Source: Streptomyces sp. MNU76 (GTDB lineage: Bacteria; Actinomycetota; Actinomycetes; Streptomycetales; Streptomycetaceae). From it: a stretch of DNA of 64,000 nt. The DNA lies in NCBI RefSeq assembly GCF_020982545.1, contig NZ_JAJKLK010000029.1, positions 1-64,000 on the forward strand. Direction: 5' to 3'. Both the position numbers and the translations under genes were made by a program. The notes below the pieces were generated by a model. The model saw nothing but the letters and a program-made list of their open reading frames with translations, had not been told where the DNA came from and searched no databases. This document shows positions 40,979 through 49,537 of the stretch, one piece after another; the first letter of the stretch is position 1, and each line of letters starts with the position of its first letter.

Positions 40979-42619
40979 ATGCAGGACGCGCGAGCGGGGC
41001 AGGTCGCCGGGCCCGAGGACCTCATCGACGTGGCCCGTCTGGTCACTGCGTACTACGCGCTGCGGCCGGACCCCGCCGAGCCCGGACAGCGGGTGGCCTT
41101 CGGCACCTCGGGACACCGCGGCTCGTCCCTCGCGGCGGCGTTCAACGAGGACCACATCGCGGCCACCAGCCAGGCCATCTGCGAGTACCGCGCCGCCCAG
41201 GGCACCGACGGCCCCCTCTTCCTCGGCGCCGACACCCACGCCCTGTCCGAGCCCGCGCGGATCACGGCCCTGGAGGTGTTCGCCGCCAACGACGTGACCG
41301 TCCTCATCGACCAGACCGACGGCTACACGCCCACCCCGGCGGTCTCGCTCGCCATCCTCACCCACAACCGCGGCCGTACGTCCGGTCTCGCCGACGGCGT
41401 GGTCGTCACGCCCTCGCACAACCCGCCCGCCGACGGAGGCTTCAAGTACAACCCGCCGAGCGGCGGGCCGGCCGGCTCGGAGGCGACCTCCTGGATCCAG
41501 GACCGCGCCAACGACATCATCGCGGCCGGCCTGAAGGACGTACGGCGGGTCCCCTACGCCCGCGCCCTGGCGGCCCCCGGCACCGGCCGGTACGACTTCC
41601 TCGGCGCCTACGTGGCGGACCTCCCCGAGGTGCTGGACCTGGAGGCGATCCGGTCCGCCGGCGTACGGATCGGCGCCGATCCGCTGGGTGGCGCCTCGGT
41701 CGCCTACTGGGGCCGCATCGCCGAACAGCACGGGCTCGACCTGACGGTGGTCAACCCGCTCACCGACCCCACCTGGCGCTTCATGACGCTGGACTGGGAC
41801 GGCAAGATCCGGATGGACTGTTCCTCGCCGTACGCCATGGCCTCCCTCATCGAGCGGCGCGACCGGTTCGACATCGCCACCGGCAACGACGCCGACGCCG
41901 ACCGGCACGGCATCGTCACGCCGGACGGGGGCCTGATGAACCCCAACCACTATCTGGCCGTGGCGATCTCGTACCTCTTCTCGCACCGGCAGCAGTGGCC
42001 CGCGGGCGCCGGCGTCGGCAAGACCCTGGTGTCGTCCGGCATGATCGACCGGGTCGCGGCGGACGTCGGCCGCCCACTGGTCGAAGTCCCGGTCGGCTTC
42101 AAGTGGTTCGTGGACGGACTGTCCGACGGCACGCTCGGCTTCGGCGGCGAGGAGTCGGCCGGCGCGTCCTTCCTGCGCCGCGACGGCTCGGTGTGGACCA
42201 CGGACAAGGACGGCATCGTCCTGGCGCTGCTCGCCTCCGAGATCACGGCCGTCACCGGCAGGACCCCCTCGCGGCACTACACCGAGCTGACCGACCGCTT
42301 CGGCGCCCCCGCCTACGCGCGCGTCGACGCCCCGGCGTCCCGCGAGGAGAAGGCGCTGCTGGCCAAGTTGTCCCCGCGCCAGGTCACCGCCGACACCCTC
42401 GCCGGTGACCCGGTGACATCGGTCCTCACCGAGGCCCCGGGCAACAGCGCCGCTCTCGGCGGCATCAAGGTCTCCACCGCCAACGCCTGGTTCGCGGCCC
42501 GCCCCTCGGGCACGGAGGACGTCTACAAGATCTACGGGGAGTCCTTCCTCGGCCCGGACCATCTGGCCCGGGTCCAGGAGGAGGCCCGGTCCGTGGTGCT
42601 CACGGCCCTGGGCGGCTGA
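40979..42619 (+). CDS. pgm: Alpha-D-glucose phosphate-specific phosphoglucomutase
   Basis: The 546-residue enzyme interconverts glucose-1-phosphate and glucose-6-phosphate, linking glycolysis with glycogen, trehalose and wall precursors. The active-site phosphoserine is in VVTPSHNPPADGG, the metal-binding loop in GNDADADRHG, the sugar-binding loop in GFGGEESAGAS, and the phosphate-binding loop in FAARPSGTEDVYKIY. Length is normal. ATG 40979 lies 4-6 bases after GGAGGAGCGGG. It is a single gene. Confidence 0.95.
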   Translation: MQDARAGQVAGPEDLIDVARLVTAYYALRPDPAEPGQRVAFGTSGHRGSSLAAAFNEDHIAATSQAICEYRAAQGTDGPLFLGADTHALSEPARITALEVFAANDVTVLIDQTDGYTPTPAVSLAILTHNRGRTSGLADGVVVTPSHNPPADGGFKYNPPSGGPAGSEATSWIQDRANDIIAAGLKDVRRVPYARALAAPGTGRYDFLGAYVADLPEVLDLEAIRSAGVRIGADPLGGASVAYWGRIAEQHGLDLTVVNPLTDPTWRFMTLDWDGKIRMDCSSPYAMASLIERRDRFDIATGNDADADRHGIVTPDGGLMNPNHYLAVAISYLFSHRQQWPAGAGVGKTLVSSGMIDRVAADVGRPLVEVPVGFKWFVDGLSDGTLGFGGEESAGASFLRRDGSVWTTDKDGIVLALLASEITAVTGRTPSRHYTELTDRFGAPAYARVDAPASREEKALLAKLSPRQVTADTLAGDPVTSVLTEAPGNSAALGGIKVSTANAWFAARPSGTEDVYKIYGESFLGPDHLARVQEEARSVVLTALGG

Positions 42620-42674
42620 CGCCCGACCCTTCACGTGGCGTGAGACCGGTGGCGGGCACCCGGGCATCCGCGGG

Positions 42675-43364
42675 GTGCCCGCGTCCGCGACGAGCCAGTC
42701 CGAAGCATCGCCCGCTACACCCACGGCCATCGCCGAACGCCATGGCGTCCGCGTCCACTTCTTGGCCGCGTACGGCGGGTTCTTCACCCTCCGCGCTGGT
42801 GCAGACGGCCCCGAGGGGCTCCCCGCCGAGCCCTGGCGGGCCATCGCCCGAGCCGACTCGCTCGTCGTCGACCCGCACAAGCACGGACTCCAGCCCTACG
42901 GCTGCGGCGCCGTCCTCTTCCGCGCCCCCGAGGTCGGCCGCTTCTACCTCCACGACTCGCCGTACACCTGCTTCACCTCCGCCGAACTCCACCTCGGCGA
43001 GATCAGCCCGGAATGCTCACGCGCCTGCGCCTCCGCCGCCGCCCTGTTGCTCACCCTCCAACTGCTCCCGCCCACGGCCGACGGTCTCGGTCAGTTCCTC
43101 GCGGCAGGCCGGCGCGCCGCACGGAAGTGGGCCCGGCTCATCGATGCTTCCGAGTACCTGACACTCCACCAACAGCCCGAACCGGACATCGTCAGTCACT
43201 TCCCGAACGTCGAACCGGCCACTTCGACCGCTGTCGACTCCGCATCCGCGCGCATCCTCGCCGACAGGGCGCGCGTCCTGCGCAGCGTCCTGATGAAGCC
43301 GGAGTCCGAACAGCACGTGGAGGAGTCGCACCTCAGGGTCGGGCAACGCACCGAGGCCCGCTGA
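42675..43364 (+). pseudogene. Remnant of group II PLP-dependent decarboxylase/aminotransferase
   Basis: The sequence encodes the C-terminal half of a PLP-dependent decarboxylase-like enzyme. The PLP Lys segment is visible (LVVDPHKHGLQPYGCGAVLF), followed by FYLHDSPYTCFTSAELHLG. The N-terminal half, including most of the PLP cradle, is absent. The conserved Asp in HVDAAYGG is replaced (HFLAAYGG). Near the end about 30 residues are missing between ARILADRA and RVLRSVLMKPESE. The frame is otherwise open, but the protein cannot fold as a complete enzyme. Confidence 0.75.
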
Positions 43365-43603
43365 GCGGTCCGCCGTTCGTGGGCCATGCCCCGCCGGAGA
43401 GCAAGCGGAAATCCGGACCGGCCGAATAGGCAGGGTTACCCCGAGTCAATAACAGAGCGGCTGATCTGAGGCTGTTTGGCATGTCCTCGACCGGCCTAGG
43501 TTCGCTGTGCCCCGCACATCGACCGGCCATGTCGGTCATGCCGTCAGAAGTACGCACTCCACTCCCGAGTGCGCCCTCCCACGATCTTCGAAGGAGCTAC
43601 TTC

Positions 43604-44635
43604 GTGCGCAGTCTCAGACACGCGATACTTCCGCTGGCCGCGGCCACCGTCCTCACGCTGATAGGTACGGCAACGACAGCCGAGGCGGCCCCCGCCCCGG
43701 CGCAGACCCGCACCCAGACCGAGCGCGCCGCCGGTGATCCCACCACCGCCGGGAGCGGTGCGACCAGTGCCGGCCGGACCGCGCGTCTGTCGAGCGGGGA
43801 CCCGGTCGACTCGGCCCAGGACATCGCCGCGCTGGAGCGCTACTGGACACCGGAACGGATGGCGAAGGCCGTCTCGCTCGACAGAACGCCCGCGCCCTCC
43901 GGCGCCGCCACCATGAAGGCCGGCCCCACCGGGAAACCGGGCACGATCCCGTCCGCCCCCGCTCGTTCCGGCCAGGCGGCCCCGCGCATCAACGAATCCG
44001 CCGCGGTGGGCAAGGTGTTCTTCACCAACCCCAGCAACGGTGGCACGTACGCGTGTTCGGCGAGCGCCCTGAACAGCGGTTCGAAACAGATGGTGGTCAC
44101 GGCCGGGCACTGCGTCCACGGCGGCAGCGGCGGCACCTGGATGACGAACTGGGTCTATGTGCCGCGCTACCGCTCCGGGGCCCGCCCGTTCGGCACCTTC
44201 GCCGCCAAGCAGATGCGCACGTTCAACGCCTGGATCAACAGCAGCGACCTCAGGCGGGACGTGGCCATGGTGACCACGTGGCCCCTCAACGGCAACAAGA
44301 TCGTCAATGTCACCGGCGGCCACGGGATGAGCTGGAACTTCTCGCGCACGCAGCCCGTCACCATCCTCGGCTACCCGGGGAACTTCGACAGCGGCGAGAT
44401 CCAGTGGGCCTGCACGGGCACGACACGGGCGGCCAGTGACAACGGCATCGAGCTCCAGTGCAACTTCGGCGGCGGCTCCAGCGGTGGACCATGGCTGCGT
44501 GAGTTCAACGACTCCAACGGCCTCGGATCGGTCAACGGCGTGATGAGCACCGTCACCTCGACCGGCTGGAACGAGGCCGCCTACTTCGACGACGCGGTCA
44601 AGGCGATGTACGACGCCCAGGGCAACGTCACCTGA
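43604..44635 (+). CDS. Secreted trypsin-like serine peptidase
   Basis: This is a 343-residue exported protease. The signal peptide spans about residues 1-30 (LRHAILPLAAATVLTLIG, cleavage after AEA-APA). A propeptide-like region (about 30-135) contains the motif LERYWTPERMAKAV. The chymotrypsin-fold domain has His in VVTAGHCV, Asp in RRDVAMVTT and Ser in NFGGGSSGGPW; paired Cys around TYACSA/AGHCV and WACTG/LQCNF probably form disulfides. GTG 43604 is chosen for GAAGGAG upstream. A small exported protein with the same YWTPERM motif is encoded 65 bp downstream. Confidence 0.9.
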   Translation: MRSLRHAILPLAAATVLTLIGTATTAEAAPAPAQTRTQTERAAGDPTTAGSGATSAGRTARLSSGDPVDSAQDIAALERYWTPERMAKAVSLDRTPAPSGAATMKAGPTGKPGTIPSAPARSGQAAPRINESAAVGKVFFTNPSNGGTYACSASALNSGSKQMVVTAGHCVHGGSGGTWMTNWVYVPRYRSGARPFGTFAAKQMRTFNAWINSSDLRRDVAMVTTWPLNGNKIVNVTGGHGMSWNFSRTQPVTILGYPGNFDSGEIQWACTGTTRAASDNGIELQCNFGGGSSGGPWLREFNDSNGLGSVNGVMSTVTSTGWNEAAYFDDAVKAMYDAQGNVT

Positions 44636-44699
44636 AGCACCGCACCTGAAGCACCGCACCTGAAGGACCTGAAGCACCTGACAGGAACAGGAGGCAGCC

Positions 44700-44930
44700 A
44701 TGCGTCGTAGCGCTACGAGCCGTTGGGTGGCGGCCGCCGCCGTTGTCGCGGCCGTCGTGGTGGCGGTGGCCGCCTGGCGCACCGCGGCCACCGCCTCGGA
44801 ACCCGCGTCGCAGCCGGACTCCGGCAGCACGGCCCACGAGACACGGCAGGGGCCGGAGAAGGTCCGGCAGTACTGGACGCCCGAGCGGATGAGGGAAGCC
44901 GAGGGCGCGCCCATGCCGAAGCGCGACTGA
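44700..44930 (+). CDS. Small exported or membrane-anchored protein with YWTPERM motif
   Basis: This 76-residue protein follows a strong AGGAGG. A short basic start is followed by one hydrophobic helix (WVAAAAVVAAVVVAVAAW), then a polar region and the motif VRQYWTPERMREAEG. The same YWTPERM string lies in the propeptide region of the protease encoded just upstream, so this may be a partner that mimics the propeptide, for example to control folding or activity. No family is recognised. The 65-bp gap to the protease gene carries a short repeat (CTGAAGCACC, several copies). Confidence 0.75.
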   Translation: MRRSATSRWVAAAAVVAAVVVAVAAWRTAATASEPASQPDSGSTAHETRQGPEKVRQYWTPERMREAEGAPMPKRD

Positions 44931-44952
44931 CGGGCGAGCACCCGCCGGAAGC

Positions 44953-44997
44953 ACGGCTCCCGGGGGCGTGGGAGACCCCCACGCCCCCGGGAGCCGT
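44953..44997. terminator. Bidirectional terminator, 20-bp perfect stem
   Basis: The arm at 44953-44972 is exactly complementary to 44978-44997, with a 5-base loop. It sits between the convergent small-protein gene (ends 44930) and the kinase gene (ends 44999), so it can end both transcripts. Confidence 0.85.
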
Positions 44998-44998
44998 G

Positions 44999-46861
44999 TC
45001 AGTCCGCCGCGGGGTGCACCCGGGTCACCTTGCCGTCGGTGTCGGCCTCCAGGTAGCCGGACTGGTTGTACTCGTCGCTCAGGTACACGGCCATTCCGGC
45101 CGGGGTGTCGAAGATGTCGTTGGGCTGCCTGACCAGCAGATAACGATTCTCCGGATCGGGAACGTTGAGCTTCTTCTCCGCCTCCTTCAACAGGACGGGA
45201 ACCTTGTCCCAGTTGAAGTCGTCGAGGTTGACGGGCTGTTCGCCACCGGCGAGCGTGCCCTTGATGATGCCCTTCTCCACGCCCCGCCCCGGGCGGTAGG
45301 TGTAGGAGTCGTACTTCGTGTCACTGTCCTCGACCATGAGCTGGGCCGACACGTAGTCCGGGTAGACGGAGAAGTCCCCGTACCTGTCGCGGCCGGTCTC
45401 CTTCTCGAACGCCTTGATCGCCGTGCGGATGCCGTCGGGGGTCAGCATGCCGCCGGCTGCCACGTCGCCCGACTGCTGGGTGTCCTGGTCGTCCTCGGTC
45501 GGTGACGCGTCGTCGGACGGTGAGGCGGACGACTTCGATCTCGACTTCGAGTCCGAGGTGGAGGTGGTCGGCGCGGCCTTCGCGTTCGTGTCGCGGGCGT
45601 CGTCCAGGGGCAGCAGCCACCACAGCAGGACCAGGACACCGGCGAGCGACACTCCCGACAGGCTCAGCAGGACCGCGAGACGAGGCCCCTGTCGCCGTAC
45701 CTCCTTCACGGGCGCGGTCGTCGGCTGGTACGGCCCCGCGCCCGGCAGCGACTGGACCAGCGGCGCGTGGCCCAGTGGTGACTGAACGGGCGGCGAGTGG
45801 TGGGGCGGTGACTGAACGAGTGGTGTGTGGACGGGTGGTGACTGGATTGGGGGTGACTGGGCGGGCGGCGGACCGAAGCCCGCGGAGGTGACCCGTGTGG
45901 TGCCGGAAGCGCCCGGCCCGACCCCGGTGCCGGGAGTCGGCGGATTCAGCGGATACGACGTCGGTTCGTCCCAGACGGGCGGGGTGGCGGGCGCGGGGGC
46001 CGTCCCCGACTCGACCTCGGCGAGTCGCGCGTCCAGTACGGCCGCGGACGGCCGCGCCGCCGGATCGCGCACGAGCACGCTCATCAGGACGTCGCCCAGC
46101 GCGCCGGCGCGCACCGGGGGTGCCACGTCGTCGTTGAGGACCGCAGCGAGCGTGGCCAGGGTGGAGCCCCGGCGCAGCGGGTGGTGTCCCTCCACGGCGG
46201 CGTACAGCATCATCGCCAGCGACCACAGGTCGGAGGCGGCCCCGCCCTCGTGCCCCGATATGCGTTCCGGTGCCATGAAGTCGGGCGTGCCGATGACGGA
46301 GCCGGTGGCGGTGAGGCCGCTCGTCTCGCGGATCGCGGCGATACCGAAGTCGGTCAGGACGGGGCGCCCGTCGGGGCGCAGCAGGACGTTGGCGGGCTTG
46401 ACGTCACGGTGCTGGATCCCGGCGTCGTGCGCGGCGGTCAGCGCGCCCAGGACCTGACGGCCGATCCGCGCGGCCTCGGCCGGCGGCATCGGGCCCTGGG
46501 CCAGCCGGTCGGCCAGCGAGCCGCCGCTGACCAGTTCCATCACGATCCACGGGTAGGTGCCGTCGCCGCCGTCGACGATGTGGTGGATGGTGACGACGTT
46601 CGGATGGTCGATACGGGCCAGTGCCCTGGCCTCCCGCAGCACCCGTTCCCGTAGCGTCCGCGCGCCGTCCGGGTCGTACTCGGCGAGGTCCCGGTCGGGC
46701 GGGCGGACCTCCTTGACCGCCACGAGCCGGTGCAGCACCAGGTCCCGGGCCCGCCAGACCGTCCCCATCCCGCCCCCGCCGAGGCGGGTCTCCAACTCGA
46801 AGCGCCCGTCGACGACTCGTCTGACGGGGCCTCTGTCGTCCTCGTTCATGGGCGGGAGCAT
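44999..46861 (-). CDS. Membrane-anchored Ser/Thr protein kinase (PknB-like)
   Basis: This is a 620-residue kinase. The N-terminal kinase domain (about 20-285) has the Gly loop LGGGGMGTVWRA, Lys in VAVKEV, catalytic IQHRDVKPANVLL, DFGIAA and the APE motif (FMAPERIS). A Pro/Gln/Ser linker with repeats (QSPPIQSPPVHTP, about 320-390) leads to one membrane helix (LAVLLSLSGVSLAGVLVLLWWLL). An acidic, Ser-rich stretch and an extracellular domain of about 150 residues of unknown fold follow (GIRTAIKAFEKETGRDRYGDF onward), which may sense an external signal. The start is ATG 46861; ATG 46849 (MNEDD) is equally possible as neither has a ribosome site. Confidence 0.9.
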   Translation of the reverse strand: MLPPMNEDDRGPVRRVVDGRFELETRLGGGGMGTVWRARDLVLHRLVAVKEVRPPDRDLAEYDPDGARTLRERVLREARALARIDHPNVVTIHHIVDGGDGTYPWIVMELVSGGSLADRLAQGPMPPAEAARIGRQVLGALTAAHDAGIQHRDVKPANVLLRPDGRPVLTDFGIAAIRETSGLTATGSVIGTPDFMAPERISGHEGGAASDLWSLAMMLYAAVEGHHPLRRGSTLATLAAVLNDDVAPPVRAGALGDVLMSVLVRDPAARPSAAVLDARLAEVESGTAPAPATPPVWDEPTSYPLNPPTPGTGVGPGASGTTRVTSAGFGPPPAQSPPIQSPPVHTPLVQSPPHHSPPVQSPLGHAPLVQSLPGAGPYQPTTAPVKEVRRQGPRLAVLLSLSGVSLAGVLVLLWWLLPLDDARDTNAKAAPTTSTSDSKSRSKSSASPSDDASPTEDDQDTQQSGDVAAGGMLTPDGIRTAIKAFEKETGRDRYGDFSVYPDYVSAQLMVEDSDTKYDSYTYRPGRGVEKGIIKGTLAGGEQPVNLDDFNWDKVPVLLKEAEKKLNVPDPENRYLLVRQPNDIFDTPAGMAVYLSDEYNQSGYLEADTDGKVTRVHPAAD

Positions 46862-46930
46862 AGTTGGCGCGACCGACAGCCCTGTCGACCCCCGGGGTCC
46901 GGTCTCGCGGGAGACCCGGAGGTGACGCGG

Positions 46931-47500
46931 TCAGCGCATGCCCGCCGCGTCGAGCAGCGTGGTCACCGTCGGCTCGACGAGGCCCGTGAGGGTGTCCGCT
47001 CCGATGCCCGCGCGGGCTGCGGCGCCGTCGAAGAACAGGCTGAGCTGCCGGGCCAGCAGGTCGGGGGCGTTCGCCCCGCCCCGCTCGGCCTCGGCGCGGA
47101 AGAAGCCGGTCAGGTTCTGCTTGACCTGCCGGGCGACACGGCTGGCGGGATGGTTCCGGTCCTTGAGCTCGATCTGGGCGGCCAGGTAGGGGCAGCCGTG
47201 GAACTCGGGCGTTCCCGACTGCGCTTCCATCTGCCGGAAGACGTGCAGGATCCGTTCCCGGGGAGGCCGGTCGTCCTCCGTCGCGGGCAGGAGTGCCGCC
47301 ACGTAGCGGGCGGTGCGCTGCTCCAGGCTCGCCGCCAGAAGTTCGTCCTTGCTCTCGAACAGCTGGTACATGGAGCGCTTCGACACCCCCGCCGCCCTGC
47401 ACAGGGCCTCGACGCCGATGCCGACGCCCTCTCGGTAGGTGAGGGTGGCCGCCGCGCTGAGCAGCCGCTCCCGGGGACTTGGCTTCGCCTCGGTGGTCAT
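46931..47500 (-). CDS. TetR-family repressor
   Basis: The 189-residue protein has the TetR HTH near residues 25-50 (GVGIGVEALCRAAGVSKRSM, YQLFESKDELL) and a helical ligand-binding domain (FHGCPYLAAQIELKDRNHPA, a segment common in this subgroup). It is divergent from the SDR-hydrolase operon. Three near-identical palindromes lie between the two starts (47533-47546, 47648-47661, 47669-47688), so it very probably represses both itself and the SDR gene until a small molecule binds. Confidence 0.92.
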   Translation of the reverse strand: MTTEAKPSPRERLLSAAATLTYREGVGIGVEALCRAAGVSKRSMYQLFESKDELLAASLEQRTARYVAALLPATEDDRPPRERILHVFRQMEAQSGTPEFHGCPYLAAQIELKDRNHPASRVARQVKQNLTGFFRAEAERGGANAPDLLARQLSLFFDGAAARAGIGADTLTGLVEPTVTTLLDAAGMR

Positions 47501-47532
47501 ACCGCGAGGCTAACGCGCTCCACGCCGAAAGA

Positions 47533-47546
47533 AAACTGATCGGTTT
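47533..47546. promoter_or_regulatory. TetR operator candidate, tetR-proximal
   Basis: AAACTGATCGGTTT is a 14-bp palindrome with one mismatched pair. It lies 33 bp upstream of the TetR start and copies the sites before the SDR gene. Confidence 0.8.
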
Positions 47547-47647
47547 CCAGCGGGTCCCGTGCCCTCGCGCCCATCGTGCCCCTCGTGCCCCGCACCCCCA
47601 TGCCCCGTGCCTCTGTGGCGGATCGGCACCCCCGGCCTTGCGCCTGG

Positions 47648-47688
47648 AAACCGATCGGTTTACGATGAGGGAAACCGATCGGTTTCCC
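47648..47688. promoter_or_regulatory. Two TetR operators before the SDR gene
   Basis: AAACCGATCGGTTT is present exactly at 47648-47661 and 47672-47685, 24 bp apart on the same helix face after two turns and a little. The second extends to the perfect 20-bp palindrome GGGAAACCGATCGGTTTCCC (47669-47688). The SDR ribosome site GGAGG follows at 47696. Confidence 0.88.
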
Positions 47689-47705
47689 ATTCTCCGGAGG
47701 TAGTC

Positions 47706-48407
47706 ATGACCGCATTGAAGGGCGCACACGTCTTCGTCACCGGCGGCAGCCGCGGCATAGGCAGGGCGCTGGTGGAGGAGCTGTACGCGCGCGGCGCCGG
47801 CAAGGTCTACGCCACGGCCCGCGACCCGCGCACCGTGACGCATCCCGACGCGGTCCCCGTGGCGCTGGAGGTCACCGACCCCGCCTCCGTGGCGGCCGCC
47901 GCCGCACGGGCGGAGGACGTCACCGTGCTGATCAACAACGCCGGAGCCTCGGTCGGCGCGTCCTTCCTCGACTCCCCGGTCGACGACGTGCGCCGGGAGT
48001 TCGAGACCAATTTCTACGGCCCGCTCCTCCTCACCCGGGCCTTCGCACCCGTCATCGAGCGCAACGGAGGCGGCCACCTCCTCAACGTCCACTCCGTGCT
48101 CTCCTGGCTGGCTCTCGGCGGCTCGTACAGCGCCTCCAAGGCCGCCCTGTGGTCGCAGACCAACTCCCTGCGCCTGGAGCTCCAGCCGCGCGGCATCGCC
48201 GTCACCGGACTGCACGTGGGGTACGTGGACACCGACCTGGCGGCCCGCGTCGACGCGCCCAAGTCCGACCCCCGTGACGTCGCGGCACTGGCCCTCGACG
48301 GGGTCGAGGCGGGCGCGTACGAGGTGCTCGCCGACGACATCTCGCGGCAGGTCAAGGCGGGCCTGTCCGGTGACCTGGCCGGGCAGTACGCCCAGCTGGC
48401 CGAGTAG
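47706..48407 (+). CDS. Short-chain dehydrogenase/reductase
   Basis: This 233-residue SDR oxidoreductase has the cofactor motif VTGGSRGIGRALVEEL, the structural NNAG (VLINNAGAS), catalytic Ser in NVHSVLSWLA and Tyr/Lys in YSASKAALW. It should reduce or oxidise a carbonyl/alcohol with NAD(P)H; the substrate is unknown. ATG 47706 follows GGAGG. It forms an operon with the alpha/beta hydrolase gene (16-bp gap) under the divergent TetR repressor. Confidence 0.92.
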   Translation: MTALKGAHVFVTGGSRGIGRALVEELYARGAGKVYATARDPRTVTHPDAVPVALEVTDPASVAAAAARAEDVTVLINNAGASVGASFLDSPVDDVRREFETNFYGPLLLTRAFAPVIERNGGGHLLNVHSVLSWLALGGSYSASKAALWSQTNSLRLELQPRGIAVTGLHVGYVDTDLAARVDAPKSDPRDVAALALDGVEAGAYEVLADDISRQVKAGLSGDLAGQYAQLAE

Positions 48408-48423
48408 GAGAGGAGACGGCGAG

Positions 48424-49302
48424 ATGCCCGTACGGGAGCCAGGTCCCACGATCCACGTCCCCGGGACCACGAGCCACACCATCGCCCCGCGAGCGGAACT
48501 CCGGGGCCGCGAGGGGACACTGCGCTACCTGAAGGCGGGCTCCGGGGCCCCTCTGGTCCTGCTGCACACCGTGCGCACCCAGGCCGAGCACTTCCGGCAC
48601 CTCATCCCGTCGATCGTGGACCGGTACACCGTGTACGCCCTGGACCTGCCCGGGATGGGCTACTCCGAGATCGTGCCCGGCGCGTCGTACGACGAGCCGG
48701 CGATGCGCGCGGGCGTCGAGCGGCTCCTGACCGAACTCGACCTCCAGGACGTGACGTTGGTCGGAGAGTCCATGGGGGCCGTGCTCGCCCTGACCACCGC
48801 GGCCGATCTCCCGGAGCGGGTACGGCGCGTCGTCGCGGTCAACACCTACGACTTCCGCGGCGGCATCGCCAGGTCGAGCCTCCTCGCCCGCGTGGTGGTC
48901 GGCGGTGTCCTCGCGCCGGGAGTGGGCCCTCTGATCGCCGGGGTGGAGCCCAGGGCCGCCCTCAGCAAGATCCTCCGGGGCGGCCTCGGCGACAGGAGCG
49001 CACTGCGGGAGGACTACGTCGACGAACTCCTCCGGGTCGGGGGCCGCCCCGGTTACCCGGCCGTCGCCCGGGGCGTGTACCAGGCCCTGCCCAGCCTCAT
49101 CGCCGCCCGCGCGCGCTATGCCGAGGTCAAGGCCCCCGTCCACCTCGTCTACGGCGAGAAGGACTGGTCCCGGCCCTCGGACCGGGAGGCCGACCGGCGA
49201 CTGCTGCCGGGCGCCGACTTCACCGAGGTACCGGAGGCCGGCCACTTCATCGCCCTGGAACGGCCCGACGTACTGGCCGACCTGCTGAACGCGGTGGCGT
49301 GA
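48424..49302 (+). CDS. Alpha/beta hydrolase
   Basis: This is a 292-residue hydrolase. The nucleophile elbow is GESMGAVLAL, the acid is probably Asp in VYGEKDWSRPSD, and the catalytic His is in EVPEAGHFIALERPD. The oxyanion region reads LVLLHTVRTQAEHF. There is no signal peptide; the first 30 residues are extended. It is co-transcribed with the SDR under TetR control, so the pair may detoxify or process one inducing compound. Confidence 0.9.
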   Translation: MPVREPGPTIHVPGTTSHTIAPRAELRGREGTLRYLKAGSGAPLVLLHTVRTQAEHFRHLIPSIVDRYTVYALDLPGMGYSEIVPGASYDEPAMRAGVERLLTELDLQDVTLVGESMGAVLALTTAADLPERVRRVVAVNTYDFRGGIARSSLLARVVVGGVLAPGVGPLIAGVEPRAALSKILRGGLGDRSALREDYVDELLRVGGRPGYPAVARGVYQALPSLIAARARYAEVKAPVHLVYGEKDWSRPSDREADRRLLPGADFTEVPEAGHFIALERPDVLADLLNAVA

Positions 49303-49537
49303 CCGCGGTACACGAGGTACGGGCGGACGAGGTGGCCGACCGGTGCGCTCCAGACGTGGACCAGCCGGGCGAACGGCCAGGCATCCAGCCCGCGCCGGTG
49401 CTGCCCCAGCGGGCATCGCCCCGGCCGGGGGCGGGCGAGCGCGACGCACTCCAGGACGACCGGGAGACGGTCGGGCAGCTCGCCGCCGATCTCCCAGCCG
49501 GCCACTCGCCGTCGGCCGCAAGCGCCCGACGGCGACC

